From Paludibacterium paludis (GTDB lineage Bacteria; Pseudomonadota; Gammaproteobacteria; Burkholderiales; Chromobacteriaceae): 64,000 nt of DNA. Each line of letters starts with the position of its first letter. The first letter of the stretch is position 1. Below the pieces are notes generated by a model. It searched no databases, had not been told where the DNA came from, and saw nothing but the letters and a program-made list of their open reading frames with translations. A program made the translations under genes and the position numbers. The stretch spans positions 3,844,001 through 3,908,000 of the forward strand of contig NZ_CP069161.1 in assembly GCF_018802605.1 (NCBI RefSeq), given 5' to 3'. Below are positions 37,604 to 48,604 of this stretch, piece after piece.

Positions 37604-39838
37604 ATGGCTTTGTGCATGCACAGAACTCAAATGACACCGATCGCGCTGGCGCTGGCCACCGCGTTTACCCTGCAAACGGCGCGCTCGGAGCAGATCGAGG
37701 ACAGCGTCGCGCTCCCCGCCCAGGTCCCGGGACAGGTCCGGATGGACGCGGATCATGTGGACGGGCAACTGGATACCCTGCTCAAGGCGCGCGGCAATGT
37801 CGTCACGCACAAGGACGACCAGACCGTGCTGTCCGAGTGGCTCGACTACTACCGCGAATCCAGCCGGCTCAAGGCCGGTGACGCGTTCCGCATCATCAAG
37901 CCGAACGAACAGGTGGATGGCCGTCTCCTCGACTACTACCTCGACTCCCATACCGGCAGCGCTCAGTCCCCGGTATTCCGTTCCCGGCAAAAAGGCGCCA
38001 CCCTGCGTGGCAAGGGTGACCACCTGGAGTTCAACGGACCGGACCAGTACCGGATCCGGCGTTCCGAGGCCACCACCTGCGAACCGGGCGACGAGTCGTG
38101 GTACCTTAAGTCATCGACACTGGATCTGGACTATGTCAGTAACGTCGGCGTCGCCAGGAATGCCACACTCTTCTTCCAGGGCGTGCCGATCGGGTACACC
38201 CCGTGGATCGACTTTCCGTTGAACAACGGCCGCAAGACCGGGTTTCTGATTCCGACCCTGAAAACGACCAACAACGGCACGGAACTGACCGTTCCCTATT
38301 ATTTCAACCTGGCGCCCAACTACGACCTGACGCTCACCCCCCACACCAACACCAAACACGGGATCGGAATGGGCGCGGAGTTCCGCTATCTGCAACCTGG
38401 TTACTCCGGCACGCTCTTCACCGACCAGTTGCCCAAGGATGCCGTCACCAAGCAGCACCGCTATGTCTGGTCAGGGCAGCACATTCAGCGCTTGTCACCA
38501 CAACTGACTTTCGGCTACGACGCCACCAAAGTGTCCGACGACGACTACTTCCGCGACTTTGGCGACCGTCAGGCGATTGCCGCCAACGTCAACCTGCTGC
38601 GCGAAGCCTGGGTCAATTACGCGATGAGCTGGACAGGCGGAAGCGCCAATGCGCAAGCCAGGATGCAACGCTACCAGACTCTGCAGGATCCGCTCAGTCC
38701 GGTGACGCCGCCCTATGCGCGCCTGCCGCAACTGACCTTCACGGCCTACCAGACGCTGCCCCAGGGTTTCTCCGCGAACCTGACCAGCGAACTGACGCAA
38801 TTCTCCCACCCGACCCAGCAGGAGGGCACGCGGCTGATCGCCTACCCGAGCGTCACCTGGAATTTTGCCCGGACATGGGGCTTTCTGAGACCGAAGCTGG
38901 GAGTGAATTACACCAATTACGATCTGGCGGCCTATCAGGGGGCGGCATCGCGCAATGCGACCCGGACATTGCCCGTGTTCACGGTCGATAGCGGTCTGTA
39001 TTTCGACCGCGATACCCGGCTGCTCGGGAGCGACTACACCCAGACCCTCGAACCCCGGCTGTACTACGTCAACATACCGACAAAAGCGCAGAGCCAGCTG
39101 CCGAACTTCGACAGCTCCGAAAACGATATCGGTTTTGCCCAGCTGTTCACGGAAAACCGCTTCTCCGGCGGAGACCGCATCAACGGCGCCAACCAGGTTT
39201 CCGCCGCCCTCACGTCAAGCCTGATCAATCAGGACACCGGGCTTGAGACCCTGCGCGTGGCGGTCGGCCAGCGTTTCTATTTCCGCAATGATGATATCTC
39301 CCTCTCCGGCGCGGAAACCCAACGCAAGAAAAACGGTTCGGATATCCTGGCCAGCATCGGCGGCTCCCTGACCCGCTCGCTGCGGCTCGACAGCAGTTAC
39401 CAGTACAACAACGACCTTGGCAAAACCCAGCGCTACGACATGGGGGTCATCTATCAGCCGAAGCAGGGCAAGACGCTGAGTGTCCGCTACCGTTACGGGC
39501 GCGACGAACAGGTCAGCGCCACCCGGCGCGACTACCTGCGCCAGCTGGACATCGCCGTGCAATGGCCGCTGACCAAGAATGTCTACGCGCTGGCCCGCAA
39601 CAACTACTCACTGCGCGACCGCAAGAACCTCGAGCAGCTCGCGGGGGTCGAATACAACCAGGGCTGCTGGTCCGTGCGCCTGGTCGGCCAACGCTACGTC
39701 ACGAATCTGGTGACGACCCGTACCGCCTACTTCATCCAGCTTGAGCTCAAGGGCATCGGCGGCCTTGGCAGCAATCCGATCGACACGCTGCGCCTGGCGA
39801 TTCCGGGCTACAGCCAAACCCGTTCCGTGGAACCGTAA
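37604..39838 (+). CDS. lptD: LPS-assembly outer-membrane protein LptD
   Basis: LptD (about 744 aa) is the outer-membrane barrel that, with LptE, inserts lipopolysaccharide into the outer leaflet. The N-terminal signal region (TPIALALATAFTLQTARS) is followed by the periplasmic OstA/jellyroll part (for example VRMDADHVDGQLDTLLKARG) and the large C-terminal barrel. The cysteines ATTCEPGDESWYLKS and the late NQGCWSVRLV are positioned as in the disulfide-linked family. I use the first ATG of the signal region; starts at MHRTQM (37616) or MTPIAL (37631) are equally possible. It is followed by surA, its periplasmic chaperone, after 3 bases. Confidence 0.95.
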   Translation: MALCMHRTQMTPIALALATAFTLQTARSEQIEDSVALPAQVPGQVRMDADHVDGQLDTLLKARGNVVTHKDDQTVLSEWLDYYRESSRLKAGDAFRIIKPNEQVDGRLLDYYLDSHTGSAQSPVFRSRQKGATLRGKGDHLEFNGPDQYRIRRSEATTCEPGDESWYLKSSTLDLDYVSNVGVARNATLFFQGVPIGYTPWIDFPLNNGRKTGFLIPTLKTTNNGTELTVPYYFNLAPNYDLTLTPHTNTKHGIGMGAEFRYLQPGYSGTLFTDQLPKDAVTKQHRYVWSGQHIQRLSPQLTFGYDATKVSDDDYFRDFGDRQAIAANVNLLREAWVNYAMSWTGGSANAQARMQRYQTLQDPLSPVTPPYARLPQLTFTAYQTLPQGFSANLTSELTQFSHPTQQEGTRLIAYPSVTWNFARTWGFLRPKLGVNYTNYDLAAYQGAASRNATRTLPVFTVDSGLYFDRDTRLLGSDYTQTLEPRLYYVNIPTKAQSQLPNFDSSENDIGFAQLFTENRFSGGDRINGANQVSAALTSSLINQDTGLETLRVAVGQRFYFRNDDISLSGAETQRKKNGSDILASIGGSLTRSLRLDSSYQYNNDLGKTQRYDMGVIYQPKQGKTLSVRYRYGRDEQVSATRRDYLRQLDIAVQWPLTKNVYALARNNYSLRDRKNLEQLAGVEYNQGCWSVRLVGQRYVTNLVTTRTAYFIQLELKGIGGLGSNPIDTLRLAIPGYSQTRSVEP

Positions 39839-39841
39839 ATC

Positions 39842-41122
39842 ATGAAAAAAACCTTTCTTACCCTGCTGCTGGCCGCTTCCTTCAGCCATGCCCAGTCGGC
39901 ACCGGTCGTCGGAGTGGACCGCATTGTCGCCATCGTCAACAAGAGCGTGATCACCGAGCAGGATCTGAAGGCGCGCATCGCCCAGGCGCGCCGTTCGCTG
40001 GAGGCCCAGAAAATCGCTCCGCCCGACGGGCAGGTGCTGTCGCGCCAGGTGCTGGATCAGATGATCACCGAAGAGGTGCAATTGCAATTCGCGGCCAGCA
40101 ACAACATCACCGCCGACGACAGTGACATCGACCAGGCGATCAAATCGCTGGCCCAGCAGAATCGTACCGACCTTGCCGGCCTCAAGGCGCGCGTGGCCCG
40201 CGACGGCGAACCATGGGAAACCTTCCGCAACGACATCCGCCGCGAGATCCTGCTCTCCCGCGTGCGCGAGAGCGAAGTGGACAACCGCACCAATGTCAGC
40301 GACACCGAGGTCGAACAGGTGCTCAAAAGCGCGCAAAGCACCAACAATGCCGAATACCATCTGGCGAGCATCCTGGTGAGCGTACCCGAACGCGCCGACG
40401 GCAAGACCACCGAAGACAAGGCGCGCAAGGCGGAAAAGGCGCTGGCGGAACTGAACGCCGGGCAGCCATTCGGTAAAGTGGCGGCCACTTATTCCGACGC
40501 GCCCAACGCCCTCAAGGGAGGAGAGCTTGGCTGGCGTCCGTCCAACGGTCTGCCGCCCGATTTCGTCACCCTGCTTGAAAGCATGAAGCCCGGTCAGCAC
40601 ACCGGCGTGATCCGCACCCAGCAAGGATTCTTCATTTTCCAGATGCAGGAGAAGCGCACCGGCAAGGGGCCCGTCATGGTCGAGCAATACCATGCCCGTC
40701 ACATTCTCGTGCGCACCAACGAAATCACCTCGGATGCCGAAGCCCGCGCCAAGATTCAGCAGATCCGCGACCGCATCGTCAAGGGCGCTGCGTTCGCCGA
40801 TATGGCGAAGCAGTTTTCCGAGGATGGCAGCAATGCCAAGGGCGGTGATCTTGGCTGGCTGAACCCCGGCGACACCGTCCCCGAATTCGAAAAGGCCATG
40901 GTCGCTCTTCCGCTCAATACCGTTTCCGAGCCGGTTCGCTCTCCCTTCGGCTGGCACCTGATCCTGCTGGAAAGCAAACGAACCCAGGATGTCTCGGGTG
41001 AACGCGAGAAGGCCCAGGCCAAACAACAGATTCGTGCCCGCAAGGCCGAGCAGACCTATATCGACTGGGTTCGCCAGCTGCGCGACAGCGCGTACATCGA
41101 AGACCACCTGGACGACAAGTAA
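39842..41122 (+). CDS. surA: Periplasmic chaperone/peptidyl-prolyl isomerase SurA
   Basis: SurA (426 aa) escorts outer-membrane proteins, including LptD, through the periplasm. A signal peptide ([20 protein letters not shown]) is followed by the N-terminal chaperone core and two parvulin domains, the first opening at [10 protein letters not shown] (about 170) and the second at [10 protein letters not shown] (about 281), then a C-terminal helix. The position directly behind lptD is the classic order. Confidence 0.97.
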   Translation: MKKTFLTLLLAASFSHAQSAPVVGVDRIVAIVNKSVITEQDLKARIAQARRSLEAQKIAPPDGQVLSRQVLDQMITEEVQLQFAASNNITADDSDIDQAIKSLAQQNRTDLAGLKARVARDGEPWETFRNDIRREILLSRVRESEVDNRTNVSDTEVEQVLKSAQSTNNAEYHLASILVSVPERADGKTTEDKARKAEKALAELNAGQPFGKVAATYSDAPNALKGGELGWRPSNGLPPDFVTLLESMKPGQHTGVIRTQQGFFIFQMQEKRTGKGPVMVEQYHARHILVRTNEITSDAEARAKIQQIRDRIVKGAAFADMAKQFSEDGSNAKGGDLGWLNPGDTVPEFEKAMVALPLNTVSEPVRSPFGWHLILLESKRTQDVSGEREKAQAKQQIRARKAEQTYIDWVRQLRDSAYIEDHLDDK

Positions 41123-41125
41123 CCC

Positions 41126-41147
41126 AAGGGCCGGAAGGCCCTTTTTT
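41126..41147 (+). terminator. Terminator between surA and pdxA
   Basis: A 7-bp stem AAGGGCC/GGCCCTT with a GGAA loop and a T6 tail follows the surA stop by 4 bases, and the AGGAAG ribosome site of pdxA comes right after. Partial readthrough probably supplies pdxA. Confidence 0.85.
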
Positions 41148-41162
41148 CATAGGAAGTGCATC

Positions 41163-42131
41163 ATGACGCGCCCCATACTCGCGGTGACGGCCGGCGAACC
41201 GGCCGGCATCGGTCCCGATATTGTGCTGGCGCTGGCCGGGCGCCATACGGCCGCCCGTCCGGTGATCATCGCCGACCGCGGATTGCTGGAGGCGCGCGCC
41301 CGGCAACTGGGACTTTCCGTATCCTTCTCCGGTTATGACCAGGGGTGCGATCCCGGCCCGGGAGTCCTGGAGATCCGCCACGTCCCGTTGGCGCATCCGG
41401 CCCAGGCGGGCCGGCTCGACCCGGCCAATGCCCGCTACGTACTCGACACGCTCGACATCGCCATTGACGGCTGCCAGTCCGGTGAGTTTGCCGGCATGGT
41501 CACCGCGCCGGTTCATAAAGGCGTGATCAACGACGCCGGCGTACCGTTCACCGGGCATACCGAATACCTCGCCGAACGCACGGCAACCGGTAAAGTCGTG
41601 ATGATGCTGGCCGGCAGCGGCATGCGCGTGGCGCTGGCCACCACCCACCTCCCTTTGCGCGATGTGGCGGACGCCATCACCCGCGACGGGCTGACCGAAG
41701 TCCTCCGCATTCTGCACAAGGATCTGGTCAACCGCTTTCGGATCGCCGATCCGGTGATTCTGGTCGCCGGACTCAACCCTCATGCCGGCGAAGGCGGTTA
41801 TCTTGGCAGGGAAGAGATCGACATCATCGGCCCAGTGCTCGACACCTTGCGCGCCGAGGGTCTGCGCCTTGTCGGCCCGCTTCCGGCCGACACGCTGTTC
41901 GGGCAGGAAAAGCTTGCCGGCGCCGATGCTGTGCTCGCCATGTATCACGATCAGGGCCTGCCCGTTCTGAAGCATGCGTCCTTCGGTGAAGGCATCAATA
42001 TCACGCTGGGCCTGCCCATCGTGCGAACTTCCGTCGATCATGGCACGGCGCTGGATCTGGCCGGCACCGGCCAGGCCAATCCGGGCAGTCTGTTCGAAGC
42101 CTTCGAGCTGGCCGCCAGACTGTCCTGCTGA
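41163..42131 (+). CDS. pdxA: 4-hydroxythreonine-4-phosphate dehydrogenase
   Basis: PdxA (322 aa) oxidises 4-phosphohydroxythreonine in the DXP-dependent vitamin B6 pathway. The protein starts [20 protein letters not shown], has [14 protein letters not shown] and the zinc-ligand sites in [10 protein letters not shown] and [12 protein letters not shown]. The longer in-frame start lies inside surA and is rejected. AGGAAG sits eight bases before the ATG. ksgA, which often follows pdxA, is absent here. Confidence 0.97.
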   Translation: MTRPILAVTAGEPAGIGPDIVLALAGRHTAARPVIIADRGLLEARARQLGLSVSFSGYDQGCDPGPGVLEIRHVPLAHPAQAGRLDPANARYVLDTLDIAIDGCQSGEFAGMVTAPVHKGVINDAGVPFTGHTEYLAERTATGKVVMMLAGSGMRVALATTHLPLRDVADAITRDGLTEVLRILHKDLVNRFRIADPVILVAGLNPHAGEGGYLGREEIDIIGPVLDTLRAEGLRLVGPLPADTLFGQEKLAGADAVLAMYHDQGLPVLKHASFGEGINITLGLPIVRTSVDHGTALDLAGTGQANPGSLFEAFELAARLSC

Positions 42132-42228
42132 TATCAGGCCCGGACGATTGTCAGACAACCTTCACATCGCGGGCAAAAGCTTCACGTAAAAGGAGTTTTT
42201 GCCGCAATAACCCTATTGCCATCGGCAT

Positions 42229-42256
42229 TTGCGCAACGCAGCAATTGGGATACACT
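42229..42256 (+). promoter_or_regulatory. Possible promoter of the FAD/Fe-S oxidoreductase gene
   Basis: TTGCGC and TACACT with a 16-base spacer end 38 bases upstream of the ATG at 42294. Each box matches the consensus at only four of six positions or so. Confidence 0.4.
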
Positions 42257-42293
42257 TTCAGCCTGAATCCAAAAAAAGACCGAGCACCGGGCA

Positions 42294-45200
42294 ATGACAC
42301 CTACAGATCACCAGCAACGGGTCCGCGAGATCCCCTATAACTATACTTCGTTCACCGATCGGGAAATCGTCATCAGACTGATCGGCGAAGATCTGTGGAC
42401 GCTGCTTGAAGAATTACGCAGCGAACGACGTACCGGACGCTCCGCCCGCATGCTGTTCGAAGTGTTGGGCGACATCTGGGTGGTCGACCGCAATCCCTAT
42501 CTGGTCGACGACCTGCTCGACAATCCCCGCCGCCTGTCCGCGCTGGTCGAGGCGATGCGCCACCGGCTCGGCGAAATCGAAAAACGCCGGGACGGCAACG
42601 ACAAGGTCGGCGTCATGCTGCGCGCCGCGCAGGATGCCGTGCGGCGTTTCGCCCGACAGTTCGACGAAACCCGCGCGCTGCGCCAGAAAGTCCTGCGCCG
42701 CCTCGGCAAGCTGACCCGTCGGGACAACATCCTCTTTGACGGACTCGCCCGCGTCTCCCATGTCACCGACGCCACCGACTGGCGCGTGGAATACCCGTTC
42801 GTGGTGCTGTGCCCCGACAGCGAGGCGGAGATCGCGCCGCTGGTGCGCGCCTGTATCGACCTTGGCCTGACCCTCATTCCGCGTGGCGGCGGCACCGGCT
42901 ACACCGGAGGGGCCGTACCGCTCGACCGCTTGTCGGCGGTCATCAATACCGAAAAGCTCGACCGGCACCAGGGGGTCGAACACATTGAATTGCCGGGGCT
43001 TTCCGGGCGGCATGCGACAATCCAGTGCGGCGCCGGCGTGGTCACGGCGCGCGTCAGCGAAGCGGCCTCGGCCGCCGGTCTGGTATTCGCGGTGGATCCG
43101 ACATCGGCCGAGGCGTCCTGTATCGGCGGCAATGTCGCGATGAACGCCGGCGGCAAAAAGGCGGTGCTGTGGGGTACCGCCCTCGATAACCTCGCCAGCT
43201 GGAAAATGGTCGATCCGAACGGCAACTGGCAGTTCATCGAACGGATCGGGCACAATTTCGGCAAGATCCACGACGCGCCGGAGGTGACATTCCGCATCAG
43301 CCGACTCGACGACGATGGTCAAACCGTGCTGGAAAGCCGCGATCTCGTGGTGCCCGGCAGCCGCTTTCGCAAGGTGGGTCTCGGCAAGGATGTGACCGAC
43401 AAGTTCCTCGCCGGACTGCCTGGCGTCCAGAAGGAAGGCTGCGACGGCATCATCACCAGCGCGCGCTTCGTGCTGCACCGGATGCCGGATCACATCCGCA
43501 CCGTCTGCCTGGAGTTTTTCGGAACGGTGGCGCAGGCCACGCCGGCGATCGTCGAAATCAAGGACTATCTGGACGCCCATCCGAGCGTGCGTCTGGCGGG
43601 ACTTGAGCATCTTGACTGGCGCTATGTCCGCGCGGTTGGTTATGCCACCAAGGCCAAATCACGCGGCCGGCCCAAGATGGTGCTGCTGGCCGACATCGTG
43701 GCCGACGACGAAACGGCGCTGGGCGACGCGGCAAGCCATGTCGTGCGTCTTGCCAACGCCCGAACCGGCGAAGGCTTCATCGCCGTCGCGCCCGAGACCC
43801 GCAAGCGCTTTTGGCTTGATCGCTCGCGCACGGCCGCCATCGCGCGTCACACCAACGCCTTCAAGATCAACGAGGACGTTGTCATCCCGTTGCCGCGCCT
43901 CGGCGACTACTCGGATGGCATCGAGCGCATCAACATCGAATTGTCGATCGCCAACAAGATCGAACTGACGGATACGCTGACCGAGTATTTTCATGGCAGG
44001 CTGCCGGTGGACACCGATGGCAGCAGCGTAACGGCCGATGAACTGATCGGCGACCGTAGGGAACAGGCCCTCTCCCTCATCGACACAACCCGCCAGCGCT
44101 GGCAGTGGCTGCTGGACAATCTGGACGCTCCGTTCGAGGCCCTGCGCGAACGGTGGCCGGATATCCGTCTGGAGGTAGCGGACGCGCGCCCGGCCACCGT
44201 GTTTCTCGCCATGCGCGACATGCAGTTGCGCGTGAGCTGGAAAAGCGAATTGCAGGCGCCGCTCGAAGCCCTGTTCGCCGGCAAAAGCGACGCGACCATT
44301 CTGGACGCCGTGCATCGCATCCACGGCCGCGTGCTACGCGGCCGGGTGTTCGTCGCGCTGCACATGCATGCGGGCGACGGCAACGTCCATACCAATATCC
44401 CGGTCAACTCGGACAACCCGGCCATGCTTGCCACGGCGCACACGGCGGTCGGCCGCATCATGGCGCTGGCGCGCTCGCTGGACGGGGTCATTTCCGGTGA
44501 GCACGGCATCGGCATCACCAAGCTGGAGTTTCTCGGCGAAGACGAGCTGGCGCCCTTTGTCGCCTACAAACAGCAGGTCGACCCCGAGGGCCGCTTCAAT
44601 CGCGGCAAGTTGCTGCCGGGGGCGGACCTGTCCCGCGCCTACACGCCGTCTTTCGCGCTTCTGGGGGTCGAGTCCCTGATTCTCGAACAGTCGGATATCG
44701 GCGGAATCGCCGAATCGGTAAAAGATTGCCTGCGCTGCGGCAAATGCAAACCGGTCTGTTCGACCCATGTGCCGCGCGCCAATCTGCTTTATTCGCCTCG
44801 CAACAAGATCCTGGGTGTCGGCTTGCTGACCGAGGCCTTCCTCTACGAGGAACAAACGCGTCGCGGAGTGAGCCTCAAGCATTTCGATGAACTGGCCGAT
44901 GTCGCCGACCATTGCACGGTCTGCCACCGTTGCGTGAATCCCTGCCCGGTGAAAATCGATTTCGGCGATGTCTCGGTGGCCATGCGCAATTTTCTGCGCA
45001 AGACCGGCAATGCGCGCTTCAATCCCGGCACGGCGCTGGGCATGGCCTTTCTCACCGCCAAGGACCCGGCCACCATCAAGGCGCTGCGCACCGGCATGAT
45101 CCGCATGGGCTACAAGGCGCAGCGCGCCGCGCACGAATTGGCCCGGCGTTTCGGACTTATCGGCAACCAGACCAAAGCGCCGCCATCCACCGTGGAAAAA

Positions 45201-46124
45201 CCGCCCATCAAGGCGCAGGTTATCCACTTCATCAATAAACCGATGCCGGGCGGCCTGCCGAAAAAAACCGCGCGCGCGCTGCTGGATCTGGAAGACGCCA
45301 CCGTCGTGCCGGTCATTCGCTCCCCGGAAGCGACCGAAGCCGAAGCGGTGTTCTATTTTCCGGGTTGCGGCTCGGAACGCCTGTTCAGCCAGGTCGGCCT
45401 CGCCACCCAGGCGATGCTCTGGCATGTCGGCGTCCAGACCGTGCTGCCACCCGGCTATTTGTGTTGCGGCTATCCTCAGGCGTCGGCGGGATATGCCGAC
45501 AAGGGGGAGGAAATCACCACGGAAAACCGCGTGCTCTTCCATCGCCTCGCCAATACGCTGAATTACCTGGATATCAAGACCGTCGTCGTCAGTTGCGGCA
45601 CCTGCTATGACCAATTGCAAAGCTACCGTTTCGAGGACATTTTCCCCGGCTGCCGAGTGCTGGATATCCACGAGTACCTGATGGAGAAAGGTATCTCGCT
45701 CGAAGGGGTCGAAGGGCGTAAATACCTCTATCACGACCCTTGCCATACCCCGATGAAAGCTTACCAGCCTATCAAGGTTGTCAACGAGCTGATGGGCGGC
45801 GGGGTGTTGCTCAACGACCGCTGCTGCGGCGAGTCGGGCACCTTCGCCGCATCGCGCCCGGACATTGCCACTCAGGTACGCTTCCGCAAGGAAGAAGAAA
45901 TCAACAAGGGATTGGCGAAACTGGGCAATGACAGCAAGGAGCCGGTCAAAATACTCACATCCTGTCCATCCTGTCTGCAAGGATTGTCGCGTTACAATAA
46001 CGACACGGGTACAGAGGCCGATTACATCGTTATCGAACTGGCCCGACACATTCTCGGCGAGAGCTGGATGCCCGACTATGTGGAAAAGGCCCGCCACGGC
46101 GGGATCGAGCGGGTCTTGCTATAG
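42294..46124 (+). CDS. Large FAD-linked oxidase/4Fe-4S oxidoreductase (DUF3683-GlcD-GlcF type)
   Basis: This 1,276-residue single chain combines three parts. Residues about 1-140 form an N-terminal region of the DUF3683 type. About 150-770 are a FAD_binding_4 plus FAD-oxidase_C module like GlcD or D-lactate dehydrogenase (for example [19 protein letters not shown] and [18 protein letters not shown]). The C-terminal part resembles GlcF: two 4Fe-4S motifs, [11 protein letters not shown] (about 811) and [12 protein letters not shown] (about 874), and two CCG domains ([14 protein letters not shown] about 1055, [12 protein letters not shown] about 1183). The likely substrate is a 2-hydroxy acid such as D-lactate or glycolate with electrons passed to quinone, but the substrate is inferred. 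A ybaK-type gene follows after 15 bases. Confidence 0.88.
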   Translation: MTPTDHQQRVREIPYNYTSFTDREIVIRLIGEDLWTLLEELRSERRTGRSARMLFEVLGDIWVVDRNPYLVDDLLDNPRRLSALVEAMRHRLGEIEKRRDGNDKVGVMLRAAQDAVRRFARQFDETRALRQKVLRRLGKLTRRDNILFDGLARVSHVTDATDWRVEYPFVVLCPDSEAEIAPLVRACIDLGLTLIPRGGGTGYTGGAVPLDRLSAVINTEKLDRHQGVEHIELPGLSGRHATIQCGAGVVTARVSEAASAAGLVFAVDPTSAEASCIGGNVAMNAGGKKAVLWGTALDNLASWKMVDPNGNWQFIERIGHNFGKIHDAPEVTFRISRLDDDGQTVLESRDLVVPGSRFRKVGLGKDVTDKFLAGLPGVQKEGCDGIITSARFVLHRMPDHIRTVCLEFFGTVAQATPAIVEIKDYLDAHPSVRLAGLEHLDWRYVRAVGYATKAKSRGRPKMVLLADIVADDETALGDAASHVVRLANARTGEGFIAVAPETRKRFWLDRSRTAAIARHTNAFKINEDVVIPLPRLGDYSDGIERINIELSIANKIELTDTLTEYFHGRLPVDTDGSSVTADELIGDRREQALSLIDTTRQRWQWLLDNLDAPFEALRERWPDIRLEVADARPATVFLAMRDMQLRVSWKSELQAPLEALFAGKSDATILDAVHRIHGRVLRGRVFVALHMHAGDGNVHTNIPVNSDNPAMLATAHTAVGRIMALARSLDGVISGEHGIGITKLEFLGEDELAPFVAYKQQVDPEGRFNRGKLLPGADLSRAYTPSFALLGVESLILEQSDIGGIAESVKDCLRCGKCKPVCSTHVPRANLLYSPRNKILGVGLLTEAFLYEEQTRRGVSLKHFDELADVADHCTVCHRCVNPCPVKIDFGDVSVAMRNFLRKTGNARFNPGTALGMAFLTAKDPATIKALRTGMIRMGYKAQRAAHELARRFGLIGNQTKAPPSTVEKPPIKAQVIHFINKPMPGGLPKKTARALLDLEDATVVPVIRSPEATEAEAVFYFPGCGSERLFSQVGLATQAMLWHVGVQTVLPPGYLCCGYPQASAGYADKGEEITTENRVLFHRLANTLNYLDIKTVVVSCGTCYDQLQSYRFEDIFPGCRVLDIHEYLMEKGISLEGVEGRKYLYHDPCHTPMKAYQPIKVVNELMGGGVLLNDRCCGESGTFAASRPDIATQVRFRKEEEINKGLAKLGNDSKEPVKILTSCPSCLQGLSRYNNDTGTEADYIVIELARHILGESWMPDYVEKARHGGIERVLL

Positions 46125-46139
46125 ACGGAGGAGCACGAA

Positions 46140-46616
46140 GTGAGCATCGAGTCGGTGCGCCGCGAGTTCGAAGAGCGCGGCCTGGACATTCCCATCATCG
46201 AACTGGAAACCAGTACGGCGACCGTGGAGCTCGCCGCCCGCGCCCATGGCGTGGAGCCCGGCATGATCGCCAAGACCCTGGCGTTCCGCAAGGCGGATGG
46301 CGAGGTCTTCCTGCTGGTGGCGAGCGGCGACGCCCGCATTGACAACCGGGCGTTCAGGGAAACCTTCGGCAAAGGCAAAATGCTGGATGCCGAACATGTC
46401 GAGGCCATCACCGGCCATCCGGTCGGCGGAGTGTGTCCGTTCGGACTTACCACCCCTCTGCCGGTCTATCTTGATGCCTCGCTGAAACACTGGGACGAAG
46501 TCATGCCCGCGGCGGGAGGCATTCACACCGCGATACGCATCGCCGTTCCCTATCTTGCCGAATTGCTCGGCGACAACTGGGTGGCTGTGACACGCCTGCC
46601 GGAACCGGCGCATTGA
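46140..46616 (+). CDS. YbaK/ProX-type aminoacyl-tRNA deacylase
   Basis: This 158-residue protein has the YbaK/EbsC trans-editing fold that hydrolyses mischarged tRNA (Cys- or Ala-tRNA-Pro). Family features include the region around GMIAKTLAFRKADGEVFLLVASGD and VGGVCPFGLTTPLPVYLD. The start codon is GTG at 46140, with GGAGGAGC seven bases upstream. It probably shares a transcript with the oxidoreductase. The exact misacylated substrate cannot be told from sequence. Confidence 0.9.
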   Translation: MSIESVRREFEERGLDIPIIELETSTATVELAARAHGVEPGMIAKTLAFRKADGEVFLLVASGDARIDNRAFRETFGKGKMLDAEHVEAITGHPVGGVCPFGLTTPLPVYLDASLKHWDEVMPAAGGIHTAIRIAVPYLAELLGDNWVAVTRLPEPAH

Positions 46617-46763
46617 ACCAATGGAAACTGGGGGGGCCTTGCCCACTTCCGGTTTCATCTTTCGGATTCGTCCGATTTTCTCACGGCACCCTAAGGGCAA
46701 TACTCCTCGTTATTTTGCCAGCACACCAAGCTACCGCATTAGCTTACGCCAACGAGGATAATC

Positions 46764-48545
46764 ATGCTACGGATCGGACCGGCCAACTCTTTTACCTCAT
46801 TCCCCCCCTGTCCCTCGGAGAACAAGCCGTTCACCTGCGGCAATGCACCCACTCTGCCCTCCAGCCCCCCGGCTCACACAGCCGACACGACCTCCCTGGC
46901 GGGCCAATTGGTCACGGCGAGGGCCGAGACCGCCACCGATTCGCCGTCCGGACCCGATCGGCTGGCGCGGGACCGCGAGCTGCTGTTCCCGGAACGACCC
47001 GCCGTCCCCTCCGAACTGGAGAGCGCGATGCTGGACGGCTCGCTGGATGACATCCGCCAAGCCTTGAAGACACATGGAAAAACGGCAACAGCCGACTGCC
47101 GCCTCAAAGCGGAAGTCCTGCTCGGCCACTGGGACAACCTCTCCCTCATCGACCAATCCGGGCAGCCCGCATGGCAAACCGACAAGGGTCTGCACAATTG
47201 GCTCAAGCATACCGGGCGACCTTACTACTCGCGAAATGGTAATCCTAAAGTCAATCGTAATTGCGAACTGCATTTTGCAAATGCGCCAGAGCAAATCATT
47301 GCCTGTCGGCACCTCGCCACTCATCTCGTGTCGAACAGCGAAGGCAAACCGGGATCATGGCTCTCCCCCTACCGGTCGGATACTGGCGTCACCTCCAGCG
47401 TTGCTGCGGACACCGACGATATGTTCGTGGAGCTGGTGAGTAAAGCCGAGGAGAATCACCTGATCATCGACGACGAGTTCGATGTGTTTCTCCACGACCA
47501 GTTCACCGCCATGACAACTTGTCAGGAAACTACGCGCAAATACCTCGTACACGCCTTTAGCCATGCGATGGCGCTTCATCTTGAGCGTAAACCCGAAGGT
47601 TACACGGTCTCTCTGTTCGACCCCAATGCGACGGAAGTTTACGCACGCCTTCACGTTCGCAATCTTGACGAATTACCGACGGATTTCAAGCAACTGTTAT
47701 CCTTTCAAAACTTTTTCCCGTCATCGGGCGGCGCGCTAATTCTGCAGCGCATCGAATCCCCTGCCAAAAATCCAGCCACGTTCAAGCCACGAAGCTTTAC
47801 CGTTCACCAACGACACCCCGATGCCACCTTGCCAAGCGCCGCCCAAGTGATGCTTCATAAGACGCCTTACAACGTTTTATTTGGCTCGTTCGCGTCCGTG
47901 TCGCGCCTGACCAAGGATGCCGACTTCCACGCCATGGAAGGATGGCTGCGTGACTGTGCAGAAAACTGCTCTGACAACCCCGTTGCCTTACTTCGCCTAT
48001 CGGAATCCGTCCTTGAAAGGATTGATCTGAATGCCCTGCTGCTACATCCCAGCAAGGCGCTCGGGTGCAGTCATCTTGATCGGCTGATCAAGACTAATAA
48101 CCGTTCCATGCTGGAGCGGTTATTAGAAGAATTGGACAACATCAACGCATCGTTGCATCTTTCGGAACAGCAAATCATGGCATGCCTTGCCAATGATTTG
48201 CCTCTTCCCAAGTACGTGATCTCTGAACAACGATTCAAATCGTTCTGTGATCGTTTCCGACGCGGCAAGATCACCCTGTCCCACATGAAGACCTTGTTGG
48301 CACGCAATACGAGTTGGACTGCGGGTAATCAAAAAGCGTTCGCAGCCATGACCAACCAATTGATCAAAAGAAAAAGCGTACGCAAACTGAAGCTGTTCCA
48401 GGAACTGCCGCGAAGCGTCCTTGGACGCCTGGATGAACAGACGGTGCACAAAGTTCGCGATATTGTCGCGAACTGGCACCCTTGGTATAAGCGCCTTGCG
48501 GCTTTTCTGAGACTAAAGCGCCGACAAACGACCCAAAAAGGTTGA
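46764..48545 (+). CDS. EspL/ShET2-like cysteine protease, putative type III effector
   Basis: This 593-residue protein has no signal peptide and starts with a Ser/Thr/Pro-rich stretch (about 1-66), as type III secreted effectors do. The central part fits the EspL/OspD3/ShET2 family: a candidate nucleophile Cys167 in VNRNCELHFA, His267 in AFSHAMALHLE and Asp286 in VSLFDPNATEV. EspL's triad (Cys47, His131, Asp153) has similar spacing (84 and 22 residues there, 100 and 19 here). EspL cleaves host RHIM proteins; that target is not shown here. The C-terminal half is helical and leucine-rich. G+C is visibly lower than neighbours (23 of 60 G/C in both 47221-47280 and 48121-48180), suggesting transfer. 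GAGGATAATC precedes the ATG. No secretion genes are in the window; family assignment is from pattern recognition. Confidence 0.65.
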   Translation: MLRIGPANSFTSFPPCPSENKPFTCGNAPTLPSSPPAHTADTTSLAGQLVTARAETATDSPSGPDRLARDRELLFPERPAVPSELESAMLDGSLDDIRQALKTHGKTATADCRLKAEVLLGHWDNLSLIDQSGQPAWQTDKGLHNWLKHTGRPYYSRNGNPKVNRNCELHFANAPEQIIACRHLATHLVSNSEGKPGSWLSPYRSDTGVTSSVAADTDDMFVELVSKAEENHLIIDDEFDVFLHDQFTAMTTCQETTRKYLVHAFSHAMALHLERKPEGYTVSLFDPNATEVYARLHVRNLDELPTDFKQLLSFQNFFPSSGGALILQRIESPAKNPATFKPRSFTVHQRHPDATLPSAAQVMLHKTPYNVLFGSFASVSRLTKDADFHAMEGWLRDCAENCSDNPVALLRLSESVLERIDLNALLLHPSKALGCSHLDRLIKTNNRSMLERLLEELDNINASLHLSEQQIMACLANDLPLPKYVISEQRFKSFCDRFRRGKITLSHMKTLLARNTSWTAGNQKAFAAMTNQLIKRKSVRKLKLFQELPRSVLGRLDEQTVHKVRDIVANWHPWYKRLAAFLRLKRRQTTQKG

Positions 48546-48558
48546 TCTTGCGTCAAAC

Positions 48559-48588
48559 AAAAAGGGAGACTTCCGTCTCCCTTTTCTC
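48559..48588. terminator. Bidirectional terminator between the effector-like and Asr-like genes
   Basis: A stem AAAAGGGAGAC/GTCTCCCTTTT with a 4-base loop lies between the two convergent genes and has a T-tract on each side. Confidence 0.92.
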
Positions 48589-48604
48589 ATGCTACCGGTG
48601 CCGA

